The notes beneath the pieces were generated by a model. That model saw only the letters and a list, made by a program, of their open reading frames with translations, was not told the origin of the DNA and searched no databases. This document shows, in pieces, positions 42,861 to 55,207 of a stretch of DNA of 64,000 bases. Source of the DNA: Amphiura filiformis. Its lineage: Eukaryota; Echinodermata; Ophiuroidea; Amphilepidida; Amphiuridae. Location of the stretch: contig NC_092646.1 in NCBI RefSeq assembly GCF_039555335.1, positions 32,370,880 through 32,434,879 of the forward strand, written 5' to 3'. The position numbers were made by a program, and so were the translations under genes. How positions within the stretch are numbered: position 1 is the first letter of the stretch; every line of letters begins with the position of its first letter.

Positions 42861-44810
42861 GCCATGGTGGTGTTTTCAATCATCACAAAATCTTTATTAG
42901 GAGGAACCCTTTCCACAAAAATCAGGAATAATATGTCGAAATTTTATCTTTAATGTGACTCTGAAGATCAGAAAATTATTGGAGATAAGGTACAACTTGT
43001 CAAGGGTTCTATCAGATACTAGCGATTCTGAGAAATAATGCAGTGAATTATTCCATTACGATTTTACAATGGAATTTGAAGATGAACTTGCAGTTGAAGT
43101 TTTTTTTACAGCATTACAGTAGTAATGTGTTATACAACCATGATGTGTCAGATTCCTTAGGGCTCCAACTTATTTGATGCAGGATGATCTCTTGAGCATT
43201 TTGACACCAACAAATGAGGTGGTGCCGGCCAAAACACTTATTCGGACAGGGGGTCTGAGGTCTGCATCAAAAACACTATTCTATGCCTTATTCTATATTG
43301 GTGTTGTTTTATGTGTTATTGGAACCAAAGAATCTATTTTTGAAAGTTGAATAAGATTCAGGGCATCCGTATTCTTGGAAACTGTCGTTTTATATCAAAA
43401 TTAGGGTATGAGGGCTCTTTGCTCTTAGCACGCACACGTTCTTTCAACTGTAAAAAAAAATGATCAAGAAATTTGAATTATGACCTTCAGTTGTAGCCTA
43501 TGGAAGATATAGGTCTACATGTTTTTCTCAAAAAGACATTAAAAACAATTCAGAATACATCTTAATGTGTCTGATGTGCACTCAGGTCCCACAAAAAATA
43601 CTGTGCAAATGTGCAGCCTATATTAAGACCCGGGTACCTTAATTTAAGGCAGCCATGAATTTTGTTTTTATTTGTTTAAAACTAATTTGAGTGAACTATT
43701 TAAAAATATGATCTTGAAGGGGGCAATTGATGGAATATTGTTGGAAAATATTGCATTTTTGTGATATAAAACCTTTTTGAGTCACTTATATTCGGAAGTT
43801 CAAAGTGGCCTATTTAACGTAATTGAGATAATTTTTCGGCAACATGCTGAATAATAATCTACAGCATATACAAAAACAGGTCAACAAGAACAGGAGATCT
43901 TGAAGCCTATTTACATGATACATATTCAGCATGTTTTCCCTTTCATTTAATATTCAAATAATTTTTCCTTCAAATTTGTGCATTTAGATCATAAGTTACA
44001 CAAGAAATATGTGGGTCTGCCGGAATATTCATAGTTTTCGTGGGAGATTGAATCGATTAGTTTGCGTCTACTCTGACGTCAATACAAAAGCGCGACGTGA
44101 TTGGTCGCTGACCTGCGCAGTACGGCATTTTTGATCTGCTTGACAGAACGTCATACGCAAAGTCGCAAACTAGACTCTTTTTAATTCAATTATAATAAGT
44201 AATATCAGAATTAATTTATATTTACACTTCAAAAATATTAACGGTGTTAGGATGAAGCTGTAATTAGCCTCATTTTCATTATCACACTTGTTTATACATA
44301 AACCATAATAAAATCACACGATTAAATACATGATAAATTCGTTTCATCAATGAATTGGTTGTCGTATTTATTATAAAATTAATAATTAATATGATATAAT
44401 ACACCTGTGCAATATAAGCAACGGTTTTATAACCGAAAATTCAAATATCCGTCCTTGGCCATTTTTCCGCAGAGGATCGTCAATTTATAACTTTACAAAA
44501 CAACAACACACAAACAAATAAACTTGGCGCCAAATTTATGATTGATATCGTTTTTGCACCAATGAGAACGATATCTCATGTTGCACACGTGAACAGTAAT
44601 ATAAAACAATTGAATCATATAGGTTACATAATACTATGAAGGCTCGTATCTTTATACATGATTTCAAAGTCGAAATGCTTCCATCAAATTATTTTGATTC
44701 TCAAAAACCCTAAAACCTCTACGCACCATATTGTGGGGAATCTGTAACTGCTTGAGGGAATCGCGTAATGATTCTCAATAAGATGGCCATATTACATACA
44801 AACTACTATA
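42861..44810. other. Unassigned intergenic DNA with a MITE remnant
   Basis: gtcccacaaaaaatactgtg near 43588 is a scrap of the 8195-8849 family. Nothing else supported. Confidence 0.45.
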
Positions 44811-45295
44811 CACCAGGCACAAAAAGAAACTCGTCAGTTATATTCATCCTTGCTGTTCAATAACTTGATAATTTTGGATTATTCTGAAATATACATTTTG
44901 TTAATTGGATTTTGCTTTCTCATTTGACACCCTGTTCGTGAAAAACGAACAAGAATTGACCAAGACATTGGCCTCTAAAGCCTCAAACCCCAAAATCAAA
45001 AGTTTTTCACGATTTTCTATGGGACGCATCGTTGTATTGCACACAAGCACCAATCAATAAAGCACACAATGTAACAGGCACAATTGAATCGCTAAAATTG
45101 CCACTTTTCATTTTGGGGTTTGAGAGTTTGGAGGCGCATATCTTGGTCAATTATTGCTCAATGTTCACGAACATGGTGTCAAATGAGAAAGAAAAGTCCA
45201 ATTAACAAAATGTATATTTCAGAATAATCCAAAATTATCAAGTTATTGAACAGCAAGAATGAATATAACTGACGAGTTTCTTTTTGTGCCTGGTG
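44811..45295. mobile_element. TA-flanked palindromic MITE (CACCAGGCACAAAAAG)
   Basis: 485 bp starting CACCAGGCACAAAAAGAAAC and ending with the inverse. TA lies on both sides (44809-44810, 45296-45297). The halves are mirror copies almost to the centre (gttcaataacttgataattt, tgaaatatacattttgttaa, gtgaaaaacgaac). Confidence 0.92.
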
Positions 45296-45803
45296 TATTT
45301 CTCAACACTGGTTTTCAATTTGTCTATAGATGCGGGAATCGACAATACAATAATATATATATTCCGAATTGAGTCATAAAAAGATAAGACATTTTCCGAC
45401 ATAAGCCAGAAATATACATATTATACAGACAGACGTCATTTCATTGACATAAAAATTCATTATAAAGTTGTTAAAAATATTGATGGATACATCCAGAATA
45501 GCGCCAAATGATTGGGGTTCTGTCGATAGAAGTCGCCTGCTGTAACATGAAACCAACAGCTAAAAGCACCGAAAATACCAACTACGAGTATAGTTGTTAT
45601 ACTGCCCTCCCTAGTTTCATGGTAATGTTGTCAAAAAATATCGTTGGATATATTCAAAATATTGCGCCAAATTATTGCAATTTTACAGCCGACAGAGTCG
45701 TTTGCTGCACGGAATCACTCGAAAATGTATTATACCGCCCTCCCAAGTTCAAATGTAACACACACTGCGTTTTACTTGGGAATGCATGATCTTCTATGTA
45801 CTA
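45296..45803. other. Unassigned intergenic DNA
   Basis: Two related segments containing atactgccctccctagttt (45600) and ataccgccctcccaagttc (45734) suggest an old duplication. No gene. Confidence 0.45.
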
Positions 45804-46035
45804 CCGTAAAACCGCGTCTACAAGCATATAGAGTGGTTTTGATGAAAGCTAAATTAATCGAGACGCCGTCCATCTAAAAACTTACAATATTATGTAGTCT
45901 GAGCAAATTAATCACCGTACAAGTGCTATTGTAAGACCAATCTATTGTAGCCTATTGGCATATATTTACGGCTGTCTCGTATAAATTTACTTTTCATCAA
46001 AAACACACTATATGCTTGTAGACGAGGTTTTACGG
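45804..46035. mobile_element. TA-flanked MITE (CCGTAAAACCGCGTCTACAA)
   Basis: 232 bp. Ends CCGTAAAACCGCGTCTACAA and TTGTAGACGAGGTTTTACGG, TA on both sides. The arms continue with gcatatag-gtg-ttttgatgaaa. Confidence 0.88.
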
Positions 46036-46624
46036 TATATTTATACCAAAATAAGACTGTATAAAAAACTTTTGATCAAGAAAATCAAATTTAGAATTGC
46101 AGTGCAATTACATGAAAATATAAAGCAACGCGGTCATAAAATGACCAAAATCATTAGGCCTTCTGGATTTACTGAAAAAACAATTCGCTGTCGTAGTGCA
46201 CGTTAGTAACAATTGTTTACTACTCCAAGCCTGGGTTCATACACCTGTTCCGAAATTTGATATGCCATAGGCTTTGTGTTGTGATCACTTCGATCAGTGG
46301 TTTGTAACAAGGAAAGCGTGATCCAGTTGACCTAGCAACGGTAATATTCTGACGTGCACAACGACACTGAGCGAATACCGAATCTAGGCAAAGTTCCTTC
46401 CAAATTCAGTAATAGTTAATACATCTTTTAATATGATCTATATACTTATGAGAAGTCTGTGAGATGATTTTCTGATCTGCGTATGATAATTCAAATGGAA
46501 GCTTCTATTAAATCATAATCAACCAGATACATGGTTTACTTTCGCATACTGACAAATAGCATCCAACTATAATCCGTCCGTACCGCACGCCCCTTTGTAT
46601 TATATACAGAGGGCGACATATACA
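46036..46624. other. Unassigned intergenic DNA
   Basis: Nothing recognised. Confidence 0.4.
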
Positions 46625-46736
46625 GAATTTACAATGGCTTTCGGGAATTACCCAATTGCTAGTGTTATTTAATGGTTTTGATATAACAATAGCAATTGGG
46701 TAATTCCTGAAAACCATTGTAAATTCCACCAAGAAT
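46625..46736. repeat. Foldback hairpin
   Basis: gaatttacaatgg and gggaattacccaattgct face their complements at 46682-46736, with about 45-bp arms and a short loop. Confidence 0.88.
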
Positions 46737-47072
46737 ACGCCACCGTCGACGCGTCACTGTGACCTCTTCACCAGTTGGACATGCGCAGTGACAATGACGT
46801 ATTCTCCATAAAATTTGCACAGGCTTTCGGGATATACCATAGGTGAATATCTGACCACGCATTCGGCAATAATTATGAGACACAAACAAATAAGTAAACA
46901 CGTGGGATGCGGTATTTGTTTACGTCCTAGGATATATGCAAGTTTTGCAATTTGATAGAAATCGCAAACGCTAGTAGTTATACGAGTCGTAAAATGGAGA
47001 CTATCTTTTAGTGTGTTGTAAAAGTATTGTTACTATTCTGGATTTTACCAAGTTGGACAATACTTAAAAATC
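46737..47072. other. Unassigned spacer
   Basis: Nothing recognised. Confidence 0.4.
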
Positions 47073-47201
47073 GACTGCTCAGTGCCAGAAGTGGGTAAGT
47101 GCAATAGCTTCCCTGTGAACATTTGTACACATATTATATTGTAGCCTACTCATCTACACATGGCAGCTATTGCACTTGCCCAATTCTGGCACTGAGCAGT
47201 C
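47073..47201. mobile_element. Short MITE (GACTGCTCAGTGCCAGAA)
   Basis: 37-bp arms, 47073-47109 and 47165-47201, enclose 55 bp, with one or two mismatches. Confidence 0.85.
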
Positions 47202-47954
47202 AAAATGTTCTCATATAGAATAGCAGAAATGAATGTCATATTTAATGCACAGTATTTCTAGCTATCTGTTCAACTGATGACGTGTAAAAGCTAGCGACTA
47301 TATAGTAAACGATGGTAAATATACGTTGTGGACCAATCAGCTTCTAAAACAGCAAAAAACGCACTACTTGATTGGTCAAAAATCAATCGCTTGTCACACA
47401 GCCACAGATAAGTGTATTATAGCTTATATGAATTAGAATCTGAAACGTACACTTCCCTTACATGTGTCATCTTACATTGTGGACGCGATGAAACATCTAC
47501 TATTACTAAGATCCACAACATGTTCATCTATCAGGGCACAGTTCTTTAACCCCAATACATTTATATTTGCACATTTATTGAATGATCTTAGACAATTTGG
47601 GTACAAAAACTCATACTCTGCAACTTGAGGTCAAATTTTGCATTATGAGTGTTTAATTGAGGTTATTGAACTATGCCATTGGGATGAGTGTATAGTATTT
47701 ATCTTACAGCCCGTGCCTAGTGTCTAGACTAAACCATACCTGATACATGGTTTTATAATAATTTATTTCTCACAATATAAATTACAATTGTGACGATACC
47801 AATAATTTCTTTATTTTACATTTTGGTTTTTAGAAAAATAAGGTTTATCATGAATATCACAAAAGGATCACAACGAGTTCTTATGTACTGCAAATTAGGA
47901 GAGTATATGACTTTTCGTACTTATCCACGTCAAGTAAAAACACAGCAATGTTAT
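47202..47954. other. Unassigned intergenic DNA
   Basis: Nothing recognised. Confidence 0.4.
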
Positions 47955-48345
47955 TACGTTGGAACGTATACTCGCACTTGCAACTTATTATCTACCTCCT
48001 AAAAGCTCAAACACAGTAACTGAATGTCATTACGACATTTCACGACATATATGTTGAATAATTAACTCGCACTCGCAACTTGTTCCTATTATCTGTCTCC
48101 TAAAAAGTTCAACTAGATTAACTGCAATGCCATTAACCTGCCTTTTTAGATTTGGAAACAAAATTTCACGACATATATGTTGAATAATTAACTCGCACTG
48201 GTAACGTACGTGTTCCTTTTATTTGCCTCCTAAAAAGTTCAAACTAGATTAACTGCAATGCCATTAACATGCCTTTTTGCTTTGGAAACATAGTTTTACT
48301 ACATGTATGTTGGATAATTAACTCGCACTTGTAACTTGTTCCTCA
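47955..48345. repeat. Tandem repeat of the 3' end of Ig receptor 2
   Basis: Three to four diverged units of about 120-130 bp (ttgaataattaactcgcact, gcaacttgttcct, cctcctaaaaagttcaa, aactgcaatgccattaac). The unit nearest the gene holds its last codons and stop. Confidence 0.85.
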
Positions 48346-50938
48346 CGCCACACTGTAGCATAAGCAGGTAGTTGATCTGTAGGCTCTGAATCTCCTCCTT
48401 GCGTTTTATCCTTAGCTTTCCCATCTGTCGACCCATGATTTACAACATTTTCCAACCACGATTGCCATGATAATGTTTTACTAACTTTATTTTTAGGTGA
48501 CTTGGGTGATTTTGGCGATTTAGGTGTCTCAATTCGTGATTTCTTTTTCGACTTATCAACTTTGGCATAAACTGGCATTTTGGGTTTTTTAGAAGAAGTA
48601 GTGTGATGAGAGGCATTTTCTTGCTCTGCTTCTAGAATGTCTTCTATTGATACGATAACCATGTCATCTGGGTCGCCACTATCTGCACTGGGGAACTCGG
48701 TGGTGCAGGTGGCACATAAATCTGATTTAGACATTGTCTATTTCTTCGTGCTTGTTCATCACTTATTGTTGCATAAGGACATTCATCTGAAGTCAAAGCT
48801 TCCATTGAAGAACCACTACCCAAAGCCGAGTCTTCCTGACTTTCTACTGAAGGCGTAGAAGACATTTCACCAATACTTTTTAGCCGCGTTAACTCTCCTG
48901 TCGTCTGCTGTGACGATTGTTTGTACACAGACGATTTTTGAGCCATGTCGCTAATTTCGGCATAATCGTCTTCGCCCAATGCCTCCATACATGACACACG
49001 TTGAGTGTCCAAAAGACGTGGACTAAGAGGAGGAGATGTATGTACAGGACTCGTATCTGTGTTAAATTCTAACGGTGCCATGTAGGTGTAACGTTTTGGA
49101 GTAGTAGATTTTAGCAGTGGAGATTTTGGCTCCGCTGGTAGGGGGCGCTGTAAACTGTTACAGCGTTGTGACGGTCGTGCCGTACGCGGTAATGGCGGGG
49201 TATCCATGGTATCGGAGAGAGTTGTAGAAGTTGTGACGTTTGAAATAGCATAAGCAGAAATACTAGAATTCAAACTATCTCTTATACTACTTGAATATGT
49301 TCTATACACATTATCATTTTGTTTTTTAGAATCTTGTAAATCACTATTTGCGGCGAGGACTTCGTTACTCATTCGGAAACCGCTCAAAGAATCATCGTCA
49401 ACATTATTAGGATCAAGTACTGCGTAATCCACATTAGTCTCTTTAATACCCCCTTCTTTACCTTTCACTTGTTTTGGTGAGGTATGTACATATCCTGCAT
49501 TGGAGTCTACTGAATCTTCAGTAGTGACGACTCCTAATGGCACAGTTTCGCCTTTAGATCCCTCTTTTTCGTCAGCACCGTCACCAAGGTCCGTGCGTCT
49601 TTGCCTCGATTGCCGAGCCAAAAACATCAAAAGCACAACGATTAAAATAATCAATAACAATCCTACAAGAACAGAACCAAGTATAAAAGCTGTCATGAAA
49701 TCACTGTCTTCTGAAGATGAAGATTTTCCAGATCCGTCTTTTCTGGGGTTCTCGATCTCTACATTTACCGGCGTCGGTATCTCGGTGTTACTATCAACAC
49801 TAGTAGCTTGTGGAATTTTGCTGCCAGGGATCGCTTTAATTTTAGGTCCAGGTCTTGTGCTGGTGTCCATTCTTGAAGTTGACGTTTCCGTTTTCTCTGA
49901 ATTTGATACCAAACCTATAGCTTTCGTATCTGCGATAGTTGTTGCTTTGTTTGTAGTCGCAGGGCCCGTCGGTGTTGTCGAAGGCCGAGGTACGACTAAC
50001 AACATGGCGTCATTTTCTCCCGATAGTCCACTTTCAGAATCTCGAACTTTACAAGTAACAATGGTTCCATTATTTGAAGCATGTACACTTAACTCAAGTA
50101 CATCTGTTGATTCTTGCTGTAGAACCCCATCAACAAACCACGAATAGGTGAGCGAAGTTTTGGCAAATCCTGTGGTACATTGAAATGAGGCAACATCACC
50201 GTCATAAGCGGTGGTTAATCGATCTTGCACAATAACAGATATCTGTCTATGAAGGGGTACAATTTGACAGGCTTTTCGTTGATATTCAGTAGCTTGAAGG
50301 CACATAAAAGGTACATCGTAGTCTTGTTCAGTCAAGGTGTGTTGTATAACCGACAATGTTGTTGATGATAAATTGGGTAGACTTTGAATTAATCTACCTT
50401 TACTTAACCAATGTAGCTGAACGTTTGGATCAGTGCTGTAAGAACGACAGGATAGTCTTATGACGTTCCCGACATCAACAGGGAGGTTTGCTTGTAATGT
50501 ACATTCAGGTGTCTCACGCACGACATTTAAATTTACCTGACGTGAAAAATGCCACAATGTACCGTCCCAAATTCGGCACGAATATGTCGCGATATCCGCA
50601 TAAGTCGCAGAACTTATATGAAAGTTAAATTCGCCTTGAGCTGGATCACCAGTAATACTATATCGGTCAATTTGGTCCTGTGATAAATATCTAGCACCAA
50701 TACGGGTATTGTCATTTATTGCTCTTGATGCGTTTATATTCCACCAAAATACAGACACTCCTTCTAAGTTCCCATCTACGGCACAGTGTAGAGTCACAGA
50801 TTCGCCAACTGATATTTCTTTACTCATTGGTTCTTCACGAAAACTAGCTCCAAAAGCAGACGATATAAAAATCACTAAAAATGGAAGTAAAGATAGTGTT
50901 TGCAGACGATGTATTCGACAATTATAATATCCCGCCAT
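48318..50938 (-). CDS. Ig-superfamily type I membrane receptor 2 (long tyrosine-rich tail; frame switch near end)
   Basis: The main frame (48644-50938, 764 residues) has a signal peptide (about 1-31) and three Ig-like domains (C52/C121, C164/C213, C254/C296). A Ser/Thr/Pro-rich stalk, a membrane helix at about 414-441 and a tail of more than 320 residues follow. Tail motifs: a strict ITIM-form VDYAVL (Y505), DDYAEI (Y669), CPYATI (Y722) and the proline-rich IYVPPAPPSSP. An overlapping frame (48318-48734) continues the gene-like sequence with MPVYAKV, three KSP repeats and LPAYATV before its stop. A one-base shift within about 48665-48715 would join them. Compared with receptor 1 it has extra in-frame tail and stalk segments. 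The likely role is phosphotyrosine-dependent, possibly inhibitory, surface signalling. The family is not recognised beyond the Ig superfamily. Confidence 0.88.
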
Positions 50939-51649
50939 TTTTCAGCTGATGTAGGTAATAAATATTATATTATTAGCAGACTAGTAAAGTTGTACATGTA
51001 TGTATCATGATATCCGTAAGTCAGTATCGTCTGCATATAAATGCTCTATCTCTGGCAAGTGCATCTGCATAAACTGAAGTCATTATCAGTTGGCATGGTT
51101 GGTATGATCCTTTAAACGTGATTGCCAAGTGACTTATTAACATAACATCACGTTTCCGCTTCTGTGCAACTGCTAACAACACACTTACGTCGATTGTTTA
51201 TAAGTGATTTCCACTGACGAGCGGAGGTGGCATTGAAATTATTAATTAAAAATAACTATAAATGATGTCATAAAGTCTTCATATCATCACAGTCATGGCT
51301 ACTTTGCGTTTTCCAGTTTACCATGAATTTGTCGGCGCGTCTTGCCCGGTGTGCGGCGGCGTATGGTCACTCGATCAAGATGTTAGTCTGATGTGGAAAT
51401 GATATGATTTCTAGCTAGTGGTGGCAGGCTAGGTTCATCCCGGGTAAAAATACACAGGCCAAATTTTAAAAAGTCAGTTGTTTGTCGGGCATGGATAGAG
51501 TTGTTCTAGGATAATAGTTTTTAGCCTTGGGTGTTTTTCTGGAATACTGTTGGCACACTGGTAGTTGGGACCGACTATCACATAACATAAATAAGGTCCC
51601 ATCTCATTCCTATCAACTTTGTTCGCCCACTAATATACCTATGTCTCGA
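50939..51649. other. Upstream region of Ig receptor 2
   Basis: Promoter and 5' UTR expected, but no motif is clear. Confidence 0.4.
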
Positions 51650-53150
51650 ATATGAATAATAATAGGGTTAGAACTAGCTTTAGGGTTAGGGTAAGGGTTA
51701 GTAGGACAAGCTTTAGGGTTTCGGGTTGGGGTGAGGCTAGGACAATCTTTAAGGTTAGGGTTAGGGTTCATTTAGTATAACCAGTTTTAGGGTTAGGGTT
51801 GGGATGAGGTTTAGTATGACTAGTTTTGGGGTTAGCATGGTTAGGGTGAGGGTTAGTATGACTAGTTTTAGTGTTAGCGTTGTGGTTAGGGTGAGGGTTA
51901 GTATGACTAGTTTTAGTGTTAGCGTTGGGGTTAGGGTGAGGGTTAGTATGACTAGTTTTAGTGTTAGCGTTGTGGTTAGGGTGAGGGTTAGTATGACTAG
52001 TTTTAGTGTTAGCGTTGTGGTTAGGGTGAGGGTTAGTATGACTAGTTTTAGTGTTAGCGTTGGGGTTAGGGTGAGGGTTAGTATGACTAGTTTTAGTGTT
52101 AGCGTTGTGGTTAGGGTGAGGGTTAGTATGACTAGTTTTAGTGTTAGCGTTGGGGTTAGGGTGAGGGTTAGTATGACTAGTTTTAGTGTTAGCGTTGGGG
52201 TTAGGGTGAGGGTTAGTATGACTAGTTTTAGTGTTAGCGTTGGGGTTAGGGTGAGGGTTAGTATGACTAGTTTTAGTGTTAGCGTTGTGGTTAGGGTGAG
52301 GGTTAGTATGACTAGTTTTAGTGTTAGCGTTGTGGTTAGGGTGAGGGTTAGTATGACTAGTTTTAGTGTTAGCGTTGTGGTTAGGGTGAGGGTTAGTATG
52401 ACTAGTTTTAGTGTTAGCGTTGTGGTTAGGGTGAGGGTTAGTATGACTAGTTTTAGTGTTAGCGTTGGGGTTAGGGTGAGGGTTAGTATGACTAGTTTTA
52501 GTGTTAGCGTTGTGGTTAGGGGTGAGGGTTAGTATGACTAGTTTTAGTGTTAGCGTTGTGGTTGGGGTGAGGGTTAGTATGACTAGTTTTAGTGTTAGCG
52601 TTGTGGTTAGGGTGAGGGTTAGTATGACTAGTTTTAGTGTTAGCGTTGTGGTTAGGGTGAGGGTTAGTATGACTAGTTTTAGTGTTAGCGTTGTGGTTAG
52701 GGTGAGGGTTAGTATGACTAGTTTTAGTGTTAGCGTTGTGGTTAGGGTGAGGGTTAGTATGACTAGTTTTAGTGTTAGCGTTGGGGTTAGGGTGAGGGTT
52801 AGTATGACTAGTTTTAGTGTTAGCGTTGTGGTTAGGGTGAGGGTTAGTATGACTAGTTTTAGTGTTAGCGTTGGGGTTAGGGTGAGGGTTAGTATGACTA
52901 GTTTTAGTGTTAGCGTTGTGGTTAGGGGTGAGGGTTAGTATGACTAGTTTTAGTGTTAGCGTTGGGGTTAGGGTGAGGGTTAGTATGACTAGTTTTAGTG
53001 TTAGCGTTGGGGTTAGGGTGAGGGTTAGTATGACTAGTTTTAGGGTTAGGGTTGGGGTTAGGGTGAGGGTTATTATGACTTGTTTTAGTGTTAGCGTTAG
53101 GGTGAGGTTAGTATGACTAGTTTTAGGGTTAGGGTTGGGTTAGAGTAGGG
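51650..53150. repeat. 45-bp minisatellite with telomere-like GGGTTAG words
   Basis: Degenerate gggttaggg sequence (51650-51800) leads into about 28 units of 45 bp: gtatgactag, ttttagtgtt, agcgttGKGg, ttagggtgagggtta (K marks a g/t variant). Because 45 is a multiple of three and one frame lacks stops, it reads as a 15-residue repeat MTSFSVSVxVRVRVS. Two units carry an extra G (about 52520 and 52926) and shift that frame. It is almost certainly not a protein. Confidence 0.95.
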
Positions 53151-53157
53151 TTTGTAC

Positions 53158-53240
53158 ATGTAGGGTACCGTAAACGTTCGCCTAATGGCGGTATGGAATT
53201 CATGGAAATGAGAGAGCGCCATCCCTGTAAAAGCCGACTA
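53158..53240. repeat. Inverted flank of the minisatellite, left
   Basis: accgtaaacgttcgcctaat and gagagcgccatcc recur inverted at 56448-56516, where telomere-like ttagggttggg also follows. Confidence 0.85.
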
Positions 53241-53380
53241 TTATCACTGATCATTAAGGGTACGTGTAGTTAAAGGATGAAACCTATCGACACATACAAT
53301 TATGAGCAAGATCAAACCAGAGAAGATGTCAAACAAACTTGTTCATGATAATGCGGTAATCATTCACCTGATACGTTGTG
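53241..53380. other. Unassigned spacer
   Basis: Nothing recognised. Confidence 0.4.
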
Positions 53381-53462
53381 GCCCAGTGAGCAGAGCATTA
53401 GACTATAGTGCGAGGATAAAGAGAACTTGTGGAGAAGATTGATGGTTCGAATCTCATGCAGT
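53381..53462 (+). repeat. tRNA-like sequence (SINE head)
   Basis: A-box-like GTGGCCCAGTGAGCAGAGC and B-box GGTTCGAATCTC. No acceptor pairing was seen. Confidence 0.5.
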
Positions 53463-53800
53463 AATTTCTGACAGATTATGATGTCTGTCAATGTTTTTTT
53501 CTGATTTGAGGAAATTTTATTCTCTATTTTCTTGATTTTATCTTTAACATTGTTTATATGATTTTATGATTTTATTATTTTATCTTGTATGTGTCTTTTT
53601 TCATGATTCTTTGTTTTTTCGTTTCATTGTAGAGTAACTCAGTCCATTCGATCAAATGTTGTAATGAACCTATTTGATTGTATAGGCATTTGTTATGTGT
53701 GTGAGACGAACTGTCGCGTGCGCCAAGTCTTTCAATTCGCGCGAGTGTCCTTGCTATGCATCAGTGGTCATAAGAGGTAGGCTATATAATTTTATTCGAA
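53463..53800. repeat. T-rich spacer and SINE body fragment
   Basis: A T-rich run, then tccattcgatcaaatgttgt, acctatttgatt and gtgtgagacgaactgtcgcg as at 9045-9115. Confidence 0.65.
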
Positions 53801-54052
53801 AGGGGGGGTCCCAAATATACGGGGGTCATAAAGTCTTGGAAAGAATAATAGCAGGGGGTCATAACATGTTTTATGACCAAAATGTAGGGAGTCACACGAT
53901 GACCACAGAAAGTGTGTTATTTTATTCAAAAAGACTGATTTCAATACAATTTTGGGGTTTGGGATCATAAAATTTTTGTTGCCGAAATAAGGGGTGCGCA
54001 AGTTTATTGACGCAGACTTTTTGTAAATTTGGGACCCCCCTTCCGAAAAAAA
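53801..54052. mobile_element. Foldback MITE (GGGGGGTCCCAAAT)
   Basis: Ends ggggggtcccaaatatac and gtaaatttgggacccccc, with gggggtcataaagtc-like inner repeats. Flanks ttcgaa and ttccgaa are near-palindromic, so the target site is unclear. Confidence 0.8.
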
Positions 54053-54059
54053 TGATATC

Positions 54060-54440
54060 CCTCTAAGAGGATTCAAAAGATAACCTCTGCCCCAATAATC
54101 TCTAGCTCTATTTGTTTGAAACTGTTCCACGAGGATGTATCATAATAGGCTCAGTCTTCAAATGATATAAATAAAATTTGAATGAGTGAACGAACAAAAT
54201 CATACAACGACCAACTGAATAGAGGCTGTGCATATGACGTATCATCCCGTAAATCTAGTGGCGGACTACTCAAATGCATACAATAAAAGCATAATTGCAT
54301 CTACCGCGACAGTTCGTCTCACACACATAACAAAATGCACTACGATCAAATAGGTTGATGACAACATTTGATTGAATGGACTACGGGGAAGAAACCGGTT
54401 CAAATCTTTTGTTTGGAGCCAATCGATAAACACAAGGCCT
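54060..54440. repeat. Mosaic of SINE-family fragments
   Basis: 54060-54180 resembles 9665-9780. 54230-54428 is the reverse complement of the 35981-36190 SINE and body (aaccggttcaaatcttttgt, cgacagttcgtctcacacac). Confidence 0.7.
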
Positions 54441-54685
54441 CTATAGCTATCATTGAATACTGGCTAGGATTCCACAACACAATGAGAACATGTTATAAGG
54501 CGCTTTGGAATGCACACAATACCCCAATGGCTTTCCATATTATGTGCACTCAACAACTATTCAGTATCGAAGCCCGGTATCGAAGTTACGTAATGTTACT
54601 ATGTCAACGGGATCACGCGCTTAAGTAATGAACCACGATCGAAACAATCAGTACACAAAAAAGGCATGCCAAAATAGCGTGATCG
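54441..54685. other. Unassigned spacer
   Basis: Nothing recognised. Confidence 0.4.
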
Positions 54686-54910
54686 TAAGGCTGCGTTCAC
54701 ATAGAGGTATACTATTCGGGTATGCGGTGCACGTTTTGTAGGTGCACGCGTATAGCTTAAATCGAGCAAGGCAATTCCATAGTACCGGGTCACATAAGGC
54801 TACGATCACATAGAAGTATACTATTCGGGTATACGGTGCACGTTTTGCAGGTACACGCGTATAGTTTAAATCGGGCAAGGTAATTTCATAGTACCGGGTC
54901 ACATAAGCAT
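54686..54910. repeat. Two 111-bp tandem units
   Basis: The unit from aaggctgcgttcacatagag to ccgggtcacat repeats at 54797 with about 10 differences. The gttcacatagaagtatac word links it to the MITE at 55208-55313. Confidence 0.85.
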
Positions 54911-55207
54911 GATAAGGCACTATTCGAAAAGGCCGTATACCTGCGTAGAGTATAGTATAGTGGGAATCGTGCGTGCTCGATTTTAGTGCAGCGTATACCG
55001 TCCTAATTTTAAAACTAAACCATATGTGGGTAAATTCAGTTTTTTGTAATAGATGCACTGTCTAATTCTGCACATTATGACACCTCATTCAATGCAATGT
55101 GACCTCAAGAAGTAAAGTTACAAGCATTTGATTAGACGAAGAAAATTGGTAAACTGACCTACAAATGTATACTCGCTATTAGCTATACGAAATACGCTCA
55201 TCTGACC
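54911..55207. other. Unassigned spacer
   Basis: Nothing certain. Scattered gtatac words suggest the same family. Confidence 0.4.

Noticed and set aside
42493..42953. Val/Gly- and Pro/Thr-rich frames on both strands
   Set aside because: Low-complexity GT/GGC minisatellite read in several frames.
49500..50147. 215-residue plus-strand frame
   Set aside because: Antisense shadow of Ig receptor 2; the same shadow (33249-33662) exists over receptor 1.
51804..53116. Long frames encoding a 15-residue repeat MTSFSVSVxVRVRVS
   Set aside because: They are read-through of a 45-bp non-coding minisatellite with telomere-like words. One-base insertions in two units break the frame, and flanks show no gene.
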